Of a DNA stretch of 64,000 bases, positions 55,698-63,950 are shown in pieces. The stretch is from assembly GCF_013166575.1 (NCBI RefSeq), contig NZ_JABKKE010000001.1:186001-250000 (forward strand), written 5' to 3'. Under the pieces are notes generated by a model. The model saw only the letters and a list, made by a program, of their open reading frames with translations. It searched no databases and had not been told where the DNA came from. The first letter of the stretch is position 1, and each line of letters begins with the position of its first letter. The stretch is from Xylanibacter rodentium (lineage in GTDB: Bacteria; Bacteroidota; Bacteroidia; Bacteroidales; Bacteroidaceae). The translations under genes and the position numbers were made by a program.

Positions 55698-55746
55698 ATC
55701 GGGCCGGAAGAAAAACAGGAAACGTTTTCTTCCGGCCCGATTCTTT
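55698..55746 (+). terminator. Strong intrinsic terminator after maeB
   Basis: A perfect 17-bp stem (ATCGGGCCGGAAGAAAA with complement), 10-nt loop, then TCTTTT, 21 bp after the stop. Confidence 0.85.
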
Positions 55747-55877
55747 TCCAGACAAAGAATAAGGTCAAGTTGATAAACAGATATTAACAATTAATCGTAT
55801 CTAACCGTAATCCCATTTTTCAGCTATACATTCTTAAAAAATAAACTTGCAAGCACCGTTTTGTCATCAATATAAAG

Positions 55878-55885
55878 TATCTTTG
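55878..55885 (+). promoter_or_regulatory. -7 box before 5'-nucleotidase gene; decides the start
   Basis: TATCTTTG followed by C. It lies downstream of the first in-frame ATG (55847), leaving ATG 55910 as the start with a leader of about 20 nt. Confidence 0.55.
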
Positions 55886-55909
55886 CACAAACTTAAGCAA
55901 CGGCAATAT

Positions 55910-57646
55910 ATGAAAGAATTAGCAGTAACAGGTCTTGCAATGCTTTGTCTGGCGACACCGGCACCGGCAAAAAACAAGAAGATAAACCTGAGAATCATAG
56001 AAACAAGCGATGTACACGGATGTTTCTTCCCATACAACTTCATAGAGCGCAAGCCCATGAAAGGGACACTCGCACGCGTAAGCACATACGTCAACCGGCT
56101 AAGGAAGCATTACGGTGACAACCTGATCCTGCTGGACAACGGCGACATTCTTCAGGGCCAGCCCACATGCTACTACTACAACTATATCGCCACCGACACC
56201 AAAAACATAGCCGCAGAGGTGGTCAACTATATGAAATACGACGCCGGAGCTTTCGGCAACCACGACATAGAGACCGGCCATGCCGTATACGACAAATGGA
56301 TAAAGGAAGTGGAATGCCCCATTGTCGGAGCCAACATCATAGACACCGTCAGCGGCAAACCATACACAACCCCATACACCATCATCCTACGCGAAGGCAT
56401 AAAGATTGCCATCCTCGGCATGACGACACCCGCCATACCTAATTGGCTCAACGAATCCCTGTGGGCCGGACTGCGCTTTGACGGCATTAAGGAGTCTGCA
56501 CGGTACTGGATGGAACACTTGAAGAAGACTGAACGACCGGATATAGTCATCGGACTGTTCCACAGCGGATGGGAAGGAGGCATCAGCACACAACTGTACA
56601 CTGAAGACGAAACGCACGACGTGGCACGCGAAATACCAGGATTCGACATCGTCTTTTACGGTCACGACCACACCCGGCGCCGCTCCGTCGTGACAAACGA
56701 CGAAGGCACCGAGGTTCTTTGCCTTGACCCTTCATGCAACGCCCTCATGGTTGGAGACGCCTCCATAGAGATAGAGACGGAAAACGGCCGCGTGGTCCGG
56801 AAGTCTGTCACAGGCCAGGTGCACGACATATGCGACGAAGCCGTAGACGAAGACTTCATGGAACACTTCAAGCCGCATACAGACCTCATCAACGACTATG
56901 TAAGCCGCCCTGTAGGAACACTCGGCGACACCATCTGCACACGGGACTGTTTCTTCGGCAGCGCTCCCTTCACCGACCTTGTCCACAATCTGCAGCTGGC
57001 CATCACCGGCGCCGACATATCGTTCAACGCCCCACTCTCTTTCAACATCAGTGTGCCGAAAGGCGAAATATATGTCAGTGACATGTTCAAGCTCTACAAG
57101 TACGAGAACAACATTTACGTGCTCAACATGACCGGCGAAGAGATCAGGAAGCATCTTGAGATGAGCTACGACCTATGGGTGAACACCATGAAGAGTCCGG
57201 ACGACCATATAATGCTTCTTGACGATGACAACAGAAACGACATGCAGAAGTACGGGTTCAAGAACATGACATTCAACTTCGACAGCGCCGCAGGCATCGA
57301 CTACGAGGTAGACGTGACACAGCCCAACGGCCGTAAAGTCCGCATATTGCGCATGAGCGACGGCCGGCCCTTCGACGAACACAGATGGTACAAGGTGGTG
57401 ATGAACAGCTATCGCGGCAACGGTGGCGGAGAGCTGCTTACCCGTGGAGCCGGCATATCCAGGGATTCCATCGACGCACGCATCGTATACCGCAGTGACA
57501 AGGACCAGCGCTTCTACCTGATGAAAGAGATAGAACGCATGAAAAACGTATTGCCCAAGGCCAACGGAAACTGGCGTTTCGTGCCCGTCGAATGGGTCCG
57601 GCCGGCGATAGAGAGAGACAGGAAGCTGATTTTCGGAGACCTTTAG
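55910..57646 (+). CDS. Secreted 5'-nucleotidase/2',3'-cyclic phosphodiesterase family protein
   Basis: The product has 578 residues from ATG 55910, with a signal peptide (MKELAVTGLAMLCLATPAPA). The metallophosphoesterase domain (about 25-290) has the full metal set DVHG, DNGDILQG, GNHDIE, FHSGWEGG and GHDHTR. A C-terminal 5'-nucleotidase domain (about 330-560) follows, with AITGADISFNAPLS and the substrate-stacking region NSYRGNGGGELL. It is expected in the periplasm or at the cell surface, scavenging nucleotides. The exact substrate cannot be told. It is followed 54 nt later by nudC. Confidence 0.9.
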   Translation: MKELAVTGLAMLCLATPAPAKNKKINLRIIETSDVHGCFFPYNFIERKPMKGTLARVSTYVNRLRKHYGDNLILLDNGDILQGQPTCYYYNYIATDTKNIAAEVVNYMKYDAGAFGNHDIETGHAVYDKWIKEVECPIVGANIIDTVSGKPYTTPYTIILREGIKIAILGMTTPAIPNWLNESLWAGLRFDGIKESARYWMEHLKKTERPDIVIGLFHSGWEGGISTQLYTEDETHDVAREIPGFDIVFYGHDHTRRRSVVTNDEGTEVLCLDPSCNALMVGDASIEIETENGRVVRKSVTGQVHDICDEAVDEDFMEHFKPHTDLINDYVSRPVGTLGDTICTRDCFFGSAPFTDLVHNLQLAITGADISFNAPLSFNISVPKGEIYVSDMFKLYKYENNIYVLNMTGEEIRKHLEMSYDLWVNTMKSPDDHIMLLDDDNRNDMQKYGFKNMTFNFDSAAGIDYEVDVTQPNGRKVRILRMSDGRPFDEHRWYKVVMNSYRGNGGGELLTRGAGISRDSIDARIVYRSDKDQRFYLMKEIERMKNVLPKANGNWRFVPVEWVRPAIERDRKLIFGDL

Positions 57647-57700
57647 ATTAAAAAACTGTCGTTCAGAGTTATCCTAAACAAAACAATATCAACAAAAGCC

Positions 57701-58477
57701 ATGTATTCATTTTTTGTTTTCCACAAAGGCGATATAATGCTGGAAAGGCGTCCCGACGGCACGTATACCATACCATCCGGCGAAGATCCGCCTACTGAAA
57801 TACAGCCGCATACAAACATCATCAACGTCACGGCCCCCGCATTCCCGAACACCAAGATACGTACATACGCCATTGACAGCCCCGTCGACACGGCACCACA
57901 CTACGAGATGTGTCCACTGCGGTCGAGCTACTACAAGCTGCCATACAACATGTACGTCACTGCCGGAAAATGCCGCGAACTGCTCTACTGGGACGAGAGC
58001 ACGCGCTTCTGCGGAGTCTGCGGCAACAGAATGAAGATGCACACGGAGATAAGCAAATGCTGCGAGAAATGTGGAAAGGAAGTATGGCCCCAACTGGCCA
58101 CGGCCGTTATCGTCCTTGTAAGACGCGGCAGCGAGATGCTTCTCGTACACGCAAACAACTTCCGCGGCAACTTCTACGGTCTCGTCGCAGGATTCGTCGA
58201 GACGGGAGAGACACTCGAAGAGGCTGTGCAGCGCGAAGTGCTCGAAGAAACGGGCATACGCATCAAAAACATCAGATATTTCAGCAGCCAGCCATGGCCA
58301 TATCCCTGCGGACTGATGGTGGGCTTCAACGCCGAATACGACAGTGGCGACATACGGCTGCAAAGCACCGAACTCAGCGCCGGAGCATGGTTCGGCAAAG
58401 ACAATCTGCCCGAAATACCCGAAAAACTGTCAATAGCAAGACAACTGATAGACAACTTTCTACTGAATTTAGAATAA
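57701..58477 (+). CDS. nudC: NAD(H) pyrophosphatase NudC
   Basis: The product has 258 residues. A zinc ribbon (CGVCG ... CCEKCGK, about 107-129) is followed by a Nudix domain with the full box GFVETGETLEEAVQREVLEE (about 164-183). The NudC-specific SQPWPYPCGLM follows (about 196-206). It hydrolyses NAD(H) and can remove NAD caps from RNA. The last three codons and the stop (Asn-Leu-Glu-stop) are formed by the first unit of a 17-bp tandem repeat, so the repeat has taken over the gene end. Confidence 0.93.
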   Translation: MYSFFVFHKGDIMLERRPDGTYTIPSGEDPPTEIQPHTNIINVTAPAFPNTKIRTYAIDSPVDTAPHYEMCPLRSSYYKLPYNMYVTAGKCRELLYWDESTRFCGVCGNRMKMHTEISKCCEKCGKEVWPQLATAVIVLVRRGSEMLLVHANNFRGNFYGLVAGFVETGETLEEAVQREVLEETGIRIKNIRYFSSQPWPYPCGLMVGFNAEYDSGDIRLQSTELSAGAWFGKDNLPEIPEKLSIARQLIDNFLLNLE

Positions 58478-58577
58478 TTGAGAATTTAGAATAATTGAGA
58501 ATTTAGAATAATTGAGAATTTAGAATAATTGAGAATTTAGAATAATTGAGAATTTAGAATAATTGAGAATTTAGAAT
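58465..58577. repeat. 17-bp tandem repeat (GAATTTAGAATAATTGA), six full copies
   Basis: Six identical 17-bp units from 58465 to 58566 plus a partial seventh. The first unit encodes the nudC stop. The right-hand units also form part of the left arm of the 70-bp inverted repeat. Confidence 0.95.
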
Positions 58578-58742
58578 TTAGAATGGAGAATTATGATTTG
58601 CTTTGTTGTATGATTATAAACATGGACTATATAAGTGAAGAAATCAACTTATAAGATGCTTTTTGACCGTATAACAAAGCAAATCATAATTCTCCATTCT
58701 AAATTCTAAATTCTCAATTATTCTAAATTCTCAATTATTCTA
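58538..58742. repeat. 70-bp perfect inverted repeat filling the nudC-lipoprotein gap
   Basis: Arms 58538-58607 and 58673-58742 are exact reverse complements. The 65-nt loop has no promoter box or gene. The right arm supplies the TAG stop of the convergent lipoprotein gene, as the left array supplies the stop of nudC. It may work as a bidirectional terminator. It looks recently formed, since the arms have no differences. Confidence 0.9.
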
Positions 58743-59564
58743 ATACTCGATCAACTCCATTGACATCTCCCCGTCAAACGTTATCTGCGTGTCAAGCAGA
58801 TAACAGCTGTCACCGTCGGGAATACATATTGTCGAATTGAAATGGAAGCCACGTGCATCCACCTTGCCGAATTCCATATGACCCAGTACCGCCCTTCGCA
58901 GAAACGTCTCGGGTACAAGCCGTGAATACATCTGCTTGGTGAAGTCCCGGGAGTACAACTGCCGGGTGCCATGATACACGCTCACGTGTATTATATTGTC
59001 ATAATACACATTCTCAACCTTCACTCCATCATTGTTGTACGATGTCCTGACAACCTTGTATGTGGTTGGATTTACGGCAATATAACAGTGATAGCGCTCA
59101 CCGCCATACACAACTACCGTGTCCGTCTTCAACTTCTGAGGAGACACCGTCATCGGTTCCGGACTATCGTGCACGAATGCGATAGTGTCGTTGGGAGCGC
59201 TGCTCTTCACCAGTCTCACCACATCGCCGTTGGGATTCTTAAAAGAAAACAGATGGGCCGTGTGCTTGACTATCGGGTACTTCACCCGCGCTTCACCCAT
59301 TACAAGAGTGTCGCCGATTATCACAAAACGGGCCGGCCGGCTTGTCCTGTCAGGATAGAAAATTGTATCACCCTCTATCTTGAAGACTATGCTCTCCGAT
59401 ATCTCGTCAGCCCATATGCCCTGCAACATAGCCTTGGCTTCTACATTTTCCATACGGTCGGCAGCAGCTTCGGACTTGCGCCCGCACCCCACCGTCAGCA
59501 ACGATGCCGCCACCGCCGACAACAGCATGAATACCACGGCCATTTGCTTCTTATTATCCAACAT
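58740..59564 (-). CDS. Lipoprotein of unknown function (possibly DUF4738)
   Basis: The product has 274 residues. Its N-terminal lipoprotein signal reads KQMAVVFMLLSAVAASLLTVGC (residues 6-27, lipobox TVGC). A beta-rich body with many Asp/Thr turns follows, including GIWADEISESIVFKIEGDTI and YNNDGVKVENVYYDN. It resembles Bacteroidales lipoproteins annotated DUF4738, but I am not certain. No catalytic motif seen. It is convergent with nudC across the 70-bp inverted repeat. ugd is the next gene upstream, 39 nt away on the same strand, so the lipoprotein may be cotranscribed with ugd. Confidence 0.75.
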   Translation of the reverse strand: MLDNKKQMAVVFMLLSAVAASLLTVGCGRKSEAAADRMENVEAKAMLQGIWADEISESIVFKIEGDTIFYPDRTSRPARFVIIGDTLVMGEARVKYPIVKHTAHLFSFKNPNGDVVRLVKSSAPNDTIAFVHDSPEPMTVSPQKLKTDTVVVYGGERYHCYIAVNPTTYKVVRTSYNNDGVKVENVYYDNIIHVSVYHGTRQLYSRDFTKQMYSRLVPETFLRRAVLGHMEFGKVDARGFHFNSTICIPDGDSCYLLDTQITFDGEMSMELIEY

Positions 59565-59602
59565 TGCGACTATAATCTATCTTACTTATTGTCCATACTT
59601 TG

Positions 59603-60922
59603 CTACTTGCCTATGCAATGATATTCAAATCCGTTCTCGGCAAGCTCTTCCGCGTCGAATATGTTGCGGCCGTCTATCACCAGCGGGCGCCTCATGGCCT
59701 TCTTCACCACCGGCCAGGCAGGCAGGCGGAACTCCTTCCACTCCGTCACAAGCAGCAGCGCATCGGCATCGAGCAGAGCGTCGTACATGTCACGGCAATA
59801 CGTCACCCTGTCGCCCACTCGTCTGCGACACTCGTCCATGGCCACCGGATCGTAGGCGCGCACAGTGCAACCCGCCGCGGTCAACAGGTCGATCATCACG
59901 AGCGCCGTGCTCTCGCGCATGTCGTCGGTCTCGGGCTTGAAAGCCAGTCCCCACAGCGCCACCGTCTTTCCGCGCAGACCGTCGCCGGCGCCGAATATCG
60001 CCTGCAACTTGTCAAACAGTATGCGTTTCTGCCGTTCGTTGACACGCTCCACAGCCTTGAGCACCTCCATGGAATATCCGTTGTCGTCCGACGTCTTTAT
60101 CAGAGCCTTGACATCCTTCGGGAAGCACGACCCGCCATAGCCGCAACCGGCATACAGGAACTTGCGCCCTATACGCGTGTCGGCTCCTATACCGGCACGC
60201 ACCATATTCACGTCGGCCCCCACACGCTCGCACAGATTGGCTATCTCGTTCATGAACGATATGCGCGTGGCCAGCATGGAGTTGGCCGCATACTTGGTCA
60301 TCTCGGCTGAAGGGATATCCATGAATATCACGCGGAAGTTGTTGATAAGAAACGGCTTGTAGAGCTTGGTCAGAGCCTTGCGTGCGCGCTCGCTCTCCAC
60401 ACCCACCACCACTCTGTCGGGCGACATGAAGTCTTTTATGGCGTTGCCCTCTTTCAAGAATTCCGGATTGCTGGCCACATCGAATTCCACATCCACTCCG
60501 CGCCTGTCTATCTCTGCCTGAATCGCCGCGCGAACTTTCTGCGCCGTACCCACAGGCACCGTGCTCTTGGTCACCACCACCATATACCTGTTGATATTGG
60601 CCCCTATCGTCCGTGCCACCTCAAGCACATATTTCAAGTCGGCACTGCCGTCTTCATCCGGAGGCGTTCCGACAGCGGAGAAGACTATCTCCTGCTCGTC
60701 GAGCACTGACGCCAAATCGGTGGCGAAACGCAGACGCCCCGCCTTGACGTTCTTGACAACCATCTCGTCAAGACCCGGTTCATAAATTGGGATGTCGCCT
60801 TTTTGCAGACGCTCTATCTTCACCGCATCCACATCCACGCAAGTCACAATCGCACCCGTCTCCGCAAAACATGTTCCGGAAACTAGTCCGACATATCCGG
60901 TTCCTACTATTGCTATATTCAT
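59603..60922 (-). CDS. ugd: UDP-glucose 6-dehydrogenase
   Basis: The product has 439 residues from ATG 60922 (MNIAIVGTGYVGLVSGTCFA), chosen because it places the Rossmann motif GTGYVGLVSG at the usual N-terminus. Other signatures are KSTVPVGTA, NPEFLKEGNAIKDF, AEMTKYAANSMLATRISFMN and the catalytic Cys in GYGGSCFPKD (about 255-264). It oxidises UDP-glucose twice to UDP-glucuronate, a precursor for capsular or exopolysaccharide. The gene is notably GC-rich. It lies upstream of the lipoprotein gene. No other polysaccharide genes are adjacent. Confidence 0.95.
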   Translation of the reverse strand: MNIAIVGTGYVGLVSGTCFAETGAIVTCVDVDAVKIERLQKGDIPIYEPGLDEMVVKNVKAGRLRFATDLASVLDEQEIVFSAVGTPPDEDGSADLKYVLEVARTIGANINRYMVVVTKSTVPVGTAQKVRAAIQAEIDRRGVDVEFDVASNPEFLKEGNAIKDFMSPDRVVVGVESERARKALTKLYKPFLINNFRVIFMDIPSAEMTKYAANSMLATRISFMNEIANLCERVGADVNMVRAGIGADTRIGRKFLYAGCGYGGSCFPKDVKALIKTSDDNGYSMEVLKAVERVNERQKRILFDKLQAIFGAGDGLRGKTVALWGLAFKPETDDMRESTALVMIDLLTAAGCTVRAYDPVAMDECRRRVGDRVTYCRDMYDALLDADALLLVTEWKEFRLPAWPVVKKAMRRPLVIDGRNIFDAEELAENGFEYHCIGK

Positions 60923-61010
60923 ATCTACATTGGTTTTTCTTTCAAAATTCAAATACCATTATGCCGCTCCACGGTATGATCCATGGAAGACATATTCACT
61001 TTTTCAATTG

Positions 61011-61018
61011 CAAATATA
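61011..61018 (-). promoter_or_regulatory. -7 box before ugd
   Basis: TATATTTG on the minus strand, followed by C, 88 nt before the ugd ATG. No clear -33. Confidence 0.45.
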
Positions 61019-61149
61019 ATAAAATATTTTGAAAACCTCCCTGTTTTTCCTTAATTTTTAACACGCCGAAATCAGAAAAGCAGCCGTATAAAGCAGACAT
61101 TCAAAATCAGTTATCATCAGATTGTCCGTTATCCGCAATTCATTTTGAT

Positions 61150-61538
61150 TAAGTTGGTCAACAAAATTAAATTATATAATCGTCCGGATATAGGATGGAT
61201 GCGCCTTGTATGGATGCGCCCCAACGGGGCAACAAGCACATAGCCCGGGGCAGAGCGAAGCGGCACCCCGGGAACAACACGATTGTACACACTCGCCCTG
61301 CAAGGGCAAAAGCATAAAAAAACACACAATACATAAACTGTAAATACCTGATAATTAATGCTTTTGCCCTTTCAGGGCGAGTGTGTACAATCGTGTTGTT
61401 CCCGGGGTGCCGCTTCGCTCTGCCCCGGGCTATGTGCTTGTTGCCCCTGCGGGGCGCATTCTTCCAGAGCAAGTTCATCCAGGGCGCGTTCATCCTATAT
61501 CCGGACGATAATGTAGTTTGATTCTGTTGACTAACTTA
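61150..61538. repeat. 389-bp near-perfect inverted-repeat element
   Basis: The core arms 61231-61315 and 61358-61442 are 85 bp with one mismatch. They are GC-rich and contain nested palindromes (CCCGGGG...CCCCGGG, GCCCTGCAAGGGC). Outer arms continue through GCGCCCC/GGGGCGC to ends TAAGTTGGTCAACA / TGTTGACTAACTTA. The 42-nt loop is AT-rich. Open frames inside are by-products of the symmetry. No transposase nearby. Confidence 0.85.
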
Positions 61539-61633
61539 ATATATTTATTTGACTATGATTTCAGAAATGAGCGACAAGTTTGGGACACCCTACCCGTTGG
61601 GGCGCGCTCTGTAAGGGAACGTTTTGTCCGGAG

Positions 61634-61690
61634 GATAATGTAGTTTGATTCTATTGACTAACTTAATTCTGCCGACTAACTTAATTGATT
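61634..61690. repeat. Partial copies of the element end
   Basis: GATAATGTAGTTTGATTCT and TTGACTAACTTAAT reappear 130 bp beyond the right end of the 389-bp element, and CGACTAACTTAATT appears a third time just after. These are direct repeats of the element terminus. Confidence 0.7.
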
Positions 61691-62108
61691 ACAATTTGAA
61701 ACCTCAGTTCCGGAAGTGCCCCCTTGCATCACCCCGACGAATTCTCCAAAAAGCGGAAACAGTTCTCCGAAACGGTATTTTCGTTATGAAAAATGCGATT
61801 TGAATTCTCCGTTTTATCGATTTAACACATGTTAATGGGTGCATCGGGACTGCCAATTCTCCGATTTTTCAAGAAGCATGTTGTTTTTTCTGCCGACAGC
61901 GCCATACCTCCTTGCCTTCCGCAGCACAGTACAGAGGCACAGCGAAACACCCTGCCCCGCAATATTCACAGGTAATGCGACGTATGCCAGTCATGTGTCT
62001 GCCGCAACCTCACACGTAGATAATGTCAATATTATTGGTATAATCTAAAAGACGGAGAATTCGGAGAATTGAAAAACAAGGTATACACCACATACGATTC
62101 TCGTATAG

Positions 62109-62164
62109 TATATTCCAATCTGTTATATATAATAATATTATTATATATAACAGATTGGAATATA
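62109..62164. repeat. 56-bp perfect palindrome without spacer
   Basis: Each half is 28 bp (TATATTCCAATCTGTTATAT, then ATAATAAT). There is no loop, so the hairpin is continuous to the centre. Perfect long palindromes are unstable in bacteria. Confidence 0.9.
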
Positions 62165-62201
62165 AAATATATGATTACAATATATAAGAAGCAGTTGTAC
62201 A

Positions 62202-62246
62202 GCCTGTTTTCGGAGATTCTCTGTTTTCATTTCTCCGAAAACAGGC
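62202..62246. repeat. 15-bp hairpin (GCCTGTTTTCGGAGA)
   Basis: Arms 62202-62216 and 62232-62246 are perfect, with a 15-nt loop, inside the 628-bp element. The right arm is followed by CGATTTTG. A terminator-like role is possible. Confidence 0.6.
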
Positions 62247-62562
62247 GATTTTGTATAATAAAAAAAACTGTCCACATCCGTCATACCCCACATTCTAAGC
62301 ATCTTAGGAGCGCACACCGCTTTATTATGTAAATATATTACACAGTGTACCTAACGGAAGAATCGGAGAATTGGCAGTCCCGATGTACCCATTAACATGT
62401 GTTAAATCGATAAAACGGAGAATTCAAGCAGCCCTTTTCGTCCCCTAAACACCCTTCCGAGAATCCGTTGCCCATCTTTTTTTGCCCGTTTCCCCTCCAC
62501 TGCCGGCAGGGCATGTCGTGCAGAAATGCAAAAACATCATCCGCCAATGCCATATAACACCC

Positions 62563-62643
62563 GAAAGCGGCACTTTCATATACCAAAAGTGGCACTTTCG
62601 CATCCCCAAAGTGCCACTTTCGCATTGCAAAACCGGCACTTTT
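62563..62643. repeat. Decayed AAAGTGsCACTTT repeat, relative of 39.8 kb
   Basis: Four units in a row: AAAGCGGCACTTT, AAAGTGGCACTTT, AAAGTGCCACTTT, AAACCGGCACTTT, with CGCATCCCC or similar between them. The central two are exact reverse complements. Confidence 0.75.
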
Positions 62644-62779
62644 AAATCCCAAGACAACCGATGAAACATGGCAACACGGACACACAGAGCAGACAAGATG
62701 ACGGTAAAGTACAACTTCCCGGCATACCCGTCCCACATCCGAAAACTTCAGCGATCCAGCCCTAAAACTTACCTATAAG

Positions 62780-62811
62780 TTTGCAAATATCAGGAAAAAT
62801 GAGTACCTTTG
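62780..62811 (+). promoter_or_regulatory. Promoter of HU/SPOR gene, close to the ATG
   Basis: TTTG (62780-62783), 20 nt, TACCTTTG (62804-62811) then C. The ATG at 62817 is only 5 nt downstream, so the mRNA would be leaderless or nearly so. Confidence 0.65.
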
Positions 62812-62816
62812 CACTC

Positions 62817-63950
62817 ATGATTGAATTAAGTAGACACATCGAAATATTACTGCTGGACAACGACTGCGTCATCGTCCCGGACTTGGGAGGATTCATGGCG
62901 CACCATGTCGATGCACATTACGACGAGGAAGAGAACATCTTTCTGCCGCCCTTGCGCACTCTCGGCTTCAATCCACTGTTGAAACTCAACGACTCCCTGC
63001 TCGCACAATCATACATCGAAGCATACGACATAAGCTATCCCGAGGCGACAAGACGCATCGAGGAAGAAGTGAACGAACTGAAGCAGCACCTCCGCAACAA
63101 AGGAGTATACGAACTTGAAGACATCGGCACACTCCGTCTCAACGACGAGGGCAACTACATCTTCGAACCTTGCGAGGCCGGAATCCTCACCCCCACCCTA
63201 TACGGGCTCAGCTCGTTCGAGATGAAGCGAACCGAAGCCGCCGAGCCGGAACGCGCACACAGATACCCGGCTTGCGGCACAGGTACCTCCGAATCCGAAG
63301 AGGCCGCCGCACCGACAAACACACATGCGTCTGCTTCCGGCTATGCAAAGCAGAAGGACAGAACCACCGTGACGGCTGCAGACGACGCCAACGCATCAGG
63401 AGAAGAGGAGGAAGAGCGCACGATAAAGATAAAAGTGGCATGGCTGCGCAACATCGCCGCCGTGGCCGCCGCCATAATCGTCTTTCTTGTACTGACACCG
63501 CCGATAGCCAACAGCGACAAGACACAGCTGAAAGCATCCGGCCTGCAAGAGCAGATGATAATGAACCTGATACAGGAAAATGCCGCACCCCGCCCTGCCA
63601 TCGAAATAGAGCCGGCCAAGATAAAGAAAGCCATCGCCGAAAGGGACACCACGACACAAGCCGCACATGACGTAAAGCCAAAGCCCGAACATGCCCAACC
63701 GGTGCTGCCGGCCAAGAAAGACAGCATGTACTGCATCGTTATGGCAAGCCACATCACGCGGCACAATGCCAACGCCTACGTAAAGGAGCTGCACGACAAG
63801 GGGCTGGACGAAGCATACACATACGAGCACAACAAGATTGTACGTGTGGTGTACGGAAAGTATGAAAGCGAGAGCGAGGCGCACACCGCCCTAAGAGCAA
63901 TACGCGGAAACAAATATTTCGAACAATCCTGGGTTTACAAGAAAAGATGA
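62817..63950 (+). CDS. HU-CCDC81 and SPOR domain protein
   Basis: The product has 377 residues. The N-terminal HU-CCDC81-type domains (about 1-130) begin MIELSRHIEILLLDNDCVIV with PDLGGFMAHH. A low-complexity linker (about 140-205) precedes one membrane helix (about 215-237, AAVAAAIIVFLVLTPPIA). A periplasmic SPOR domain (about 300-377) starts YCIVMASHITRHNANAYVKE. SPOR domains bind denuded septal peptidoglycan, and the HU-like part is cytoplasmic and may bind DNA, so the protein could link nucleoid and septum (inference). Start 62817 is needed to keep the conserved N-terminus. Its stop overlaps the next gene by 4 nt. Confidence 0.88.
   Translation: MIELSRHIEILLLDNDCVIVPDLGGFMAHHVDAHYDEEENIFLPPLRTLGFNPLLKLNDSLLAQSYIEAYDISYPEATRRIEEEVNELKQHLRNKGVYELEDIGTLRLNDEGNYIFEPCEAGILTPTLYGLSSFEMKRTEAAEPERAHRYPACGTGTSESEEAAAPTNTHASASGYAKQKDRTTVTAADDANASGEEEEERTIKIKVAWLRNIAAVAAAIIVFLVLTPPIANSDKTQLKASGLQEQMIMNLIQENAAPRPAIEIEPAKIKKAIAERDTTTQAAHDVKPKPEHAQPVLPAKKDSMYCIVMASHITRHNANAYVKELHDKGLDEAYTYEHNKIVRVVYGKYESESEAHTALRAIRGNKYFEQSWVYKKR

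Larger units (their letters stand above)
61800..62427. repeat. Element bounded by 71-bp inverted repeats
   Basis: Arms 61800-61870 and 62357-62427 are reverse complements at 69 of 71 positions (outer end TTGAATTCTCCG). The 486-bp interior has no gene but holds a 56-bp perfect palindrome (62109-62164) and a 15-bp hairpin (62202-62246). GGAGAATT words recur throughout. No target-site duplication was evident. Confidence 0.85.
60923..62816. other. 1.9-kb gene-free region rich in inverted repeats
   Basis: No supportable protein or tRNA gene. Contents from left to right: the ugd -7 box (61011-61018), a 389-bp inverted-repeat element (61150-61538), partial copies of its end (61634-61690), a 71-bp inverted repeat pair bounding 628 bp (61800-62427) with a 56-bp perfect palindrome inside, a decayed AAAGTG-type repeat (62563-62643), and the promoter of the HU/SPOR gene. 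Confidence 0.7.

Noticed and set aside
58465..58577. Tandem 17-bp units as a CRISPR array
   Set aside because: Units are directly adjacent without spacers, too short, and no cas genes are present.
58608..58672. Invertible promoter between the 70-bp arms
   Set aside because: The 65-nt loop has no TAnnTTTG box on either strand, and both flanking genes point into the element.
61167..61493. Minus-strand frame of 108 codons inside the 389-bp element
   Set aside because: It exists only because the inverted repeat lacks stops in this frame. Similar translated repeats are often misannotated as short hypothetical proteins.
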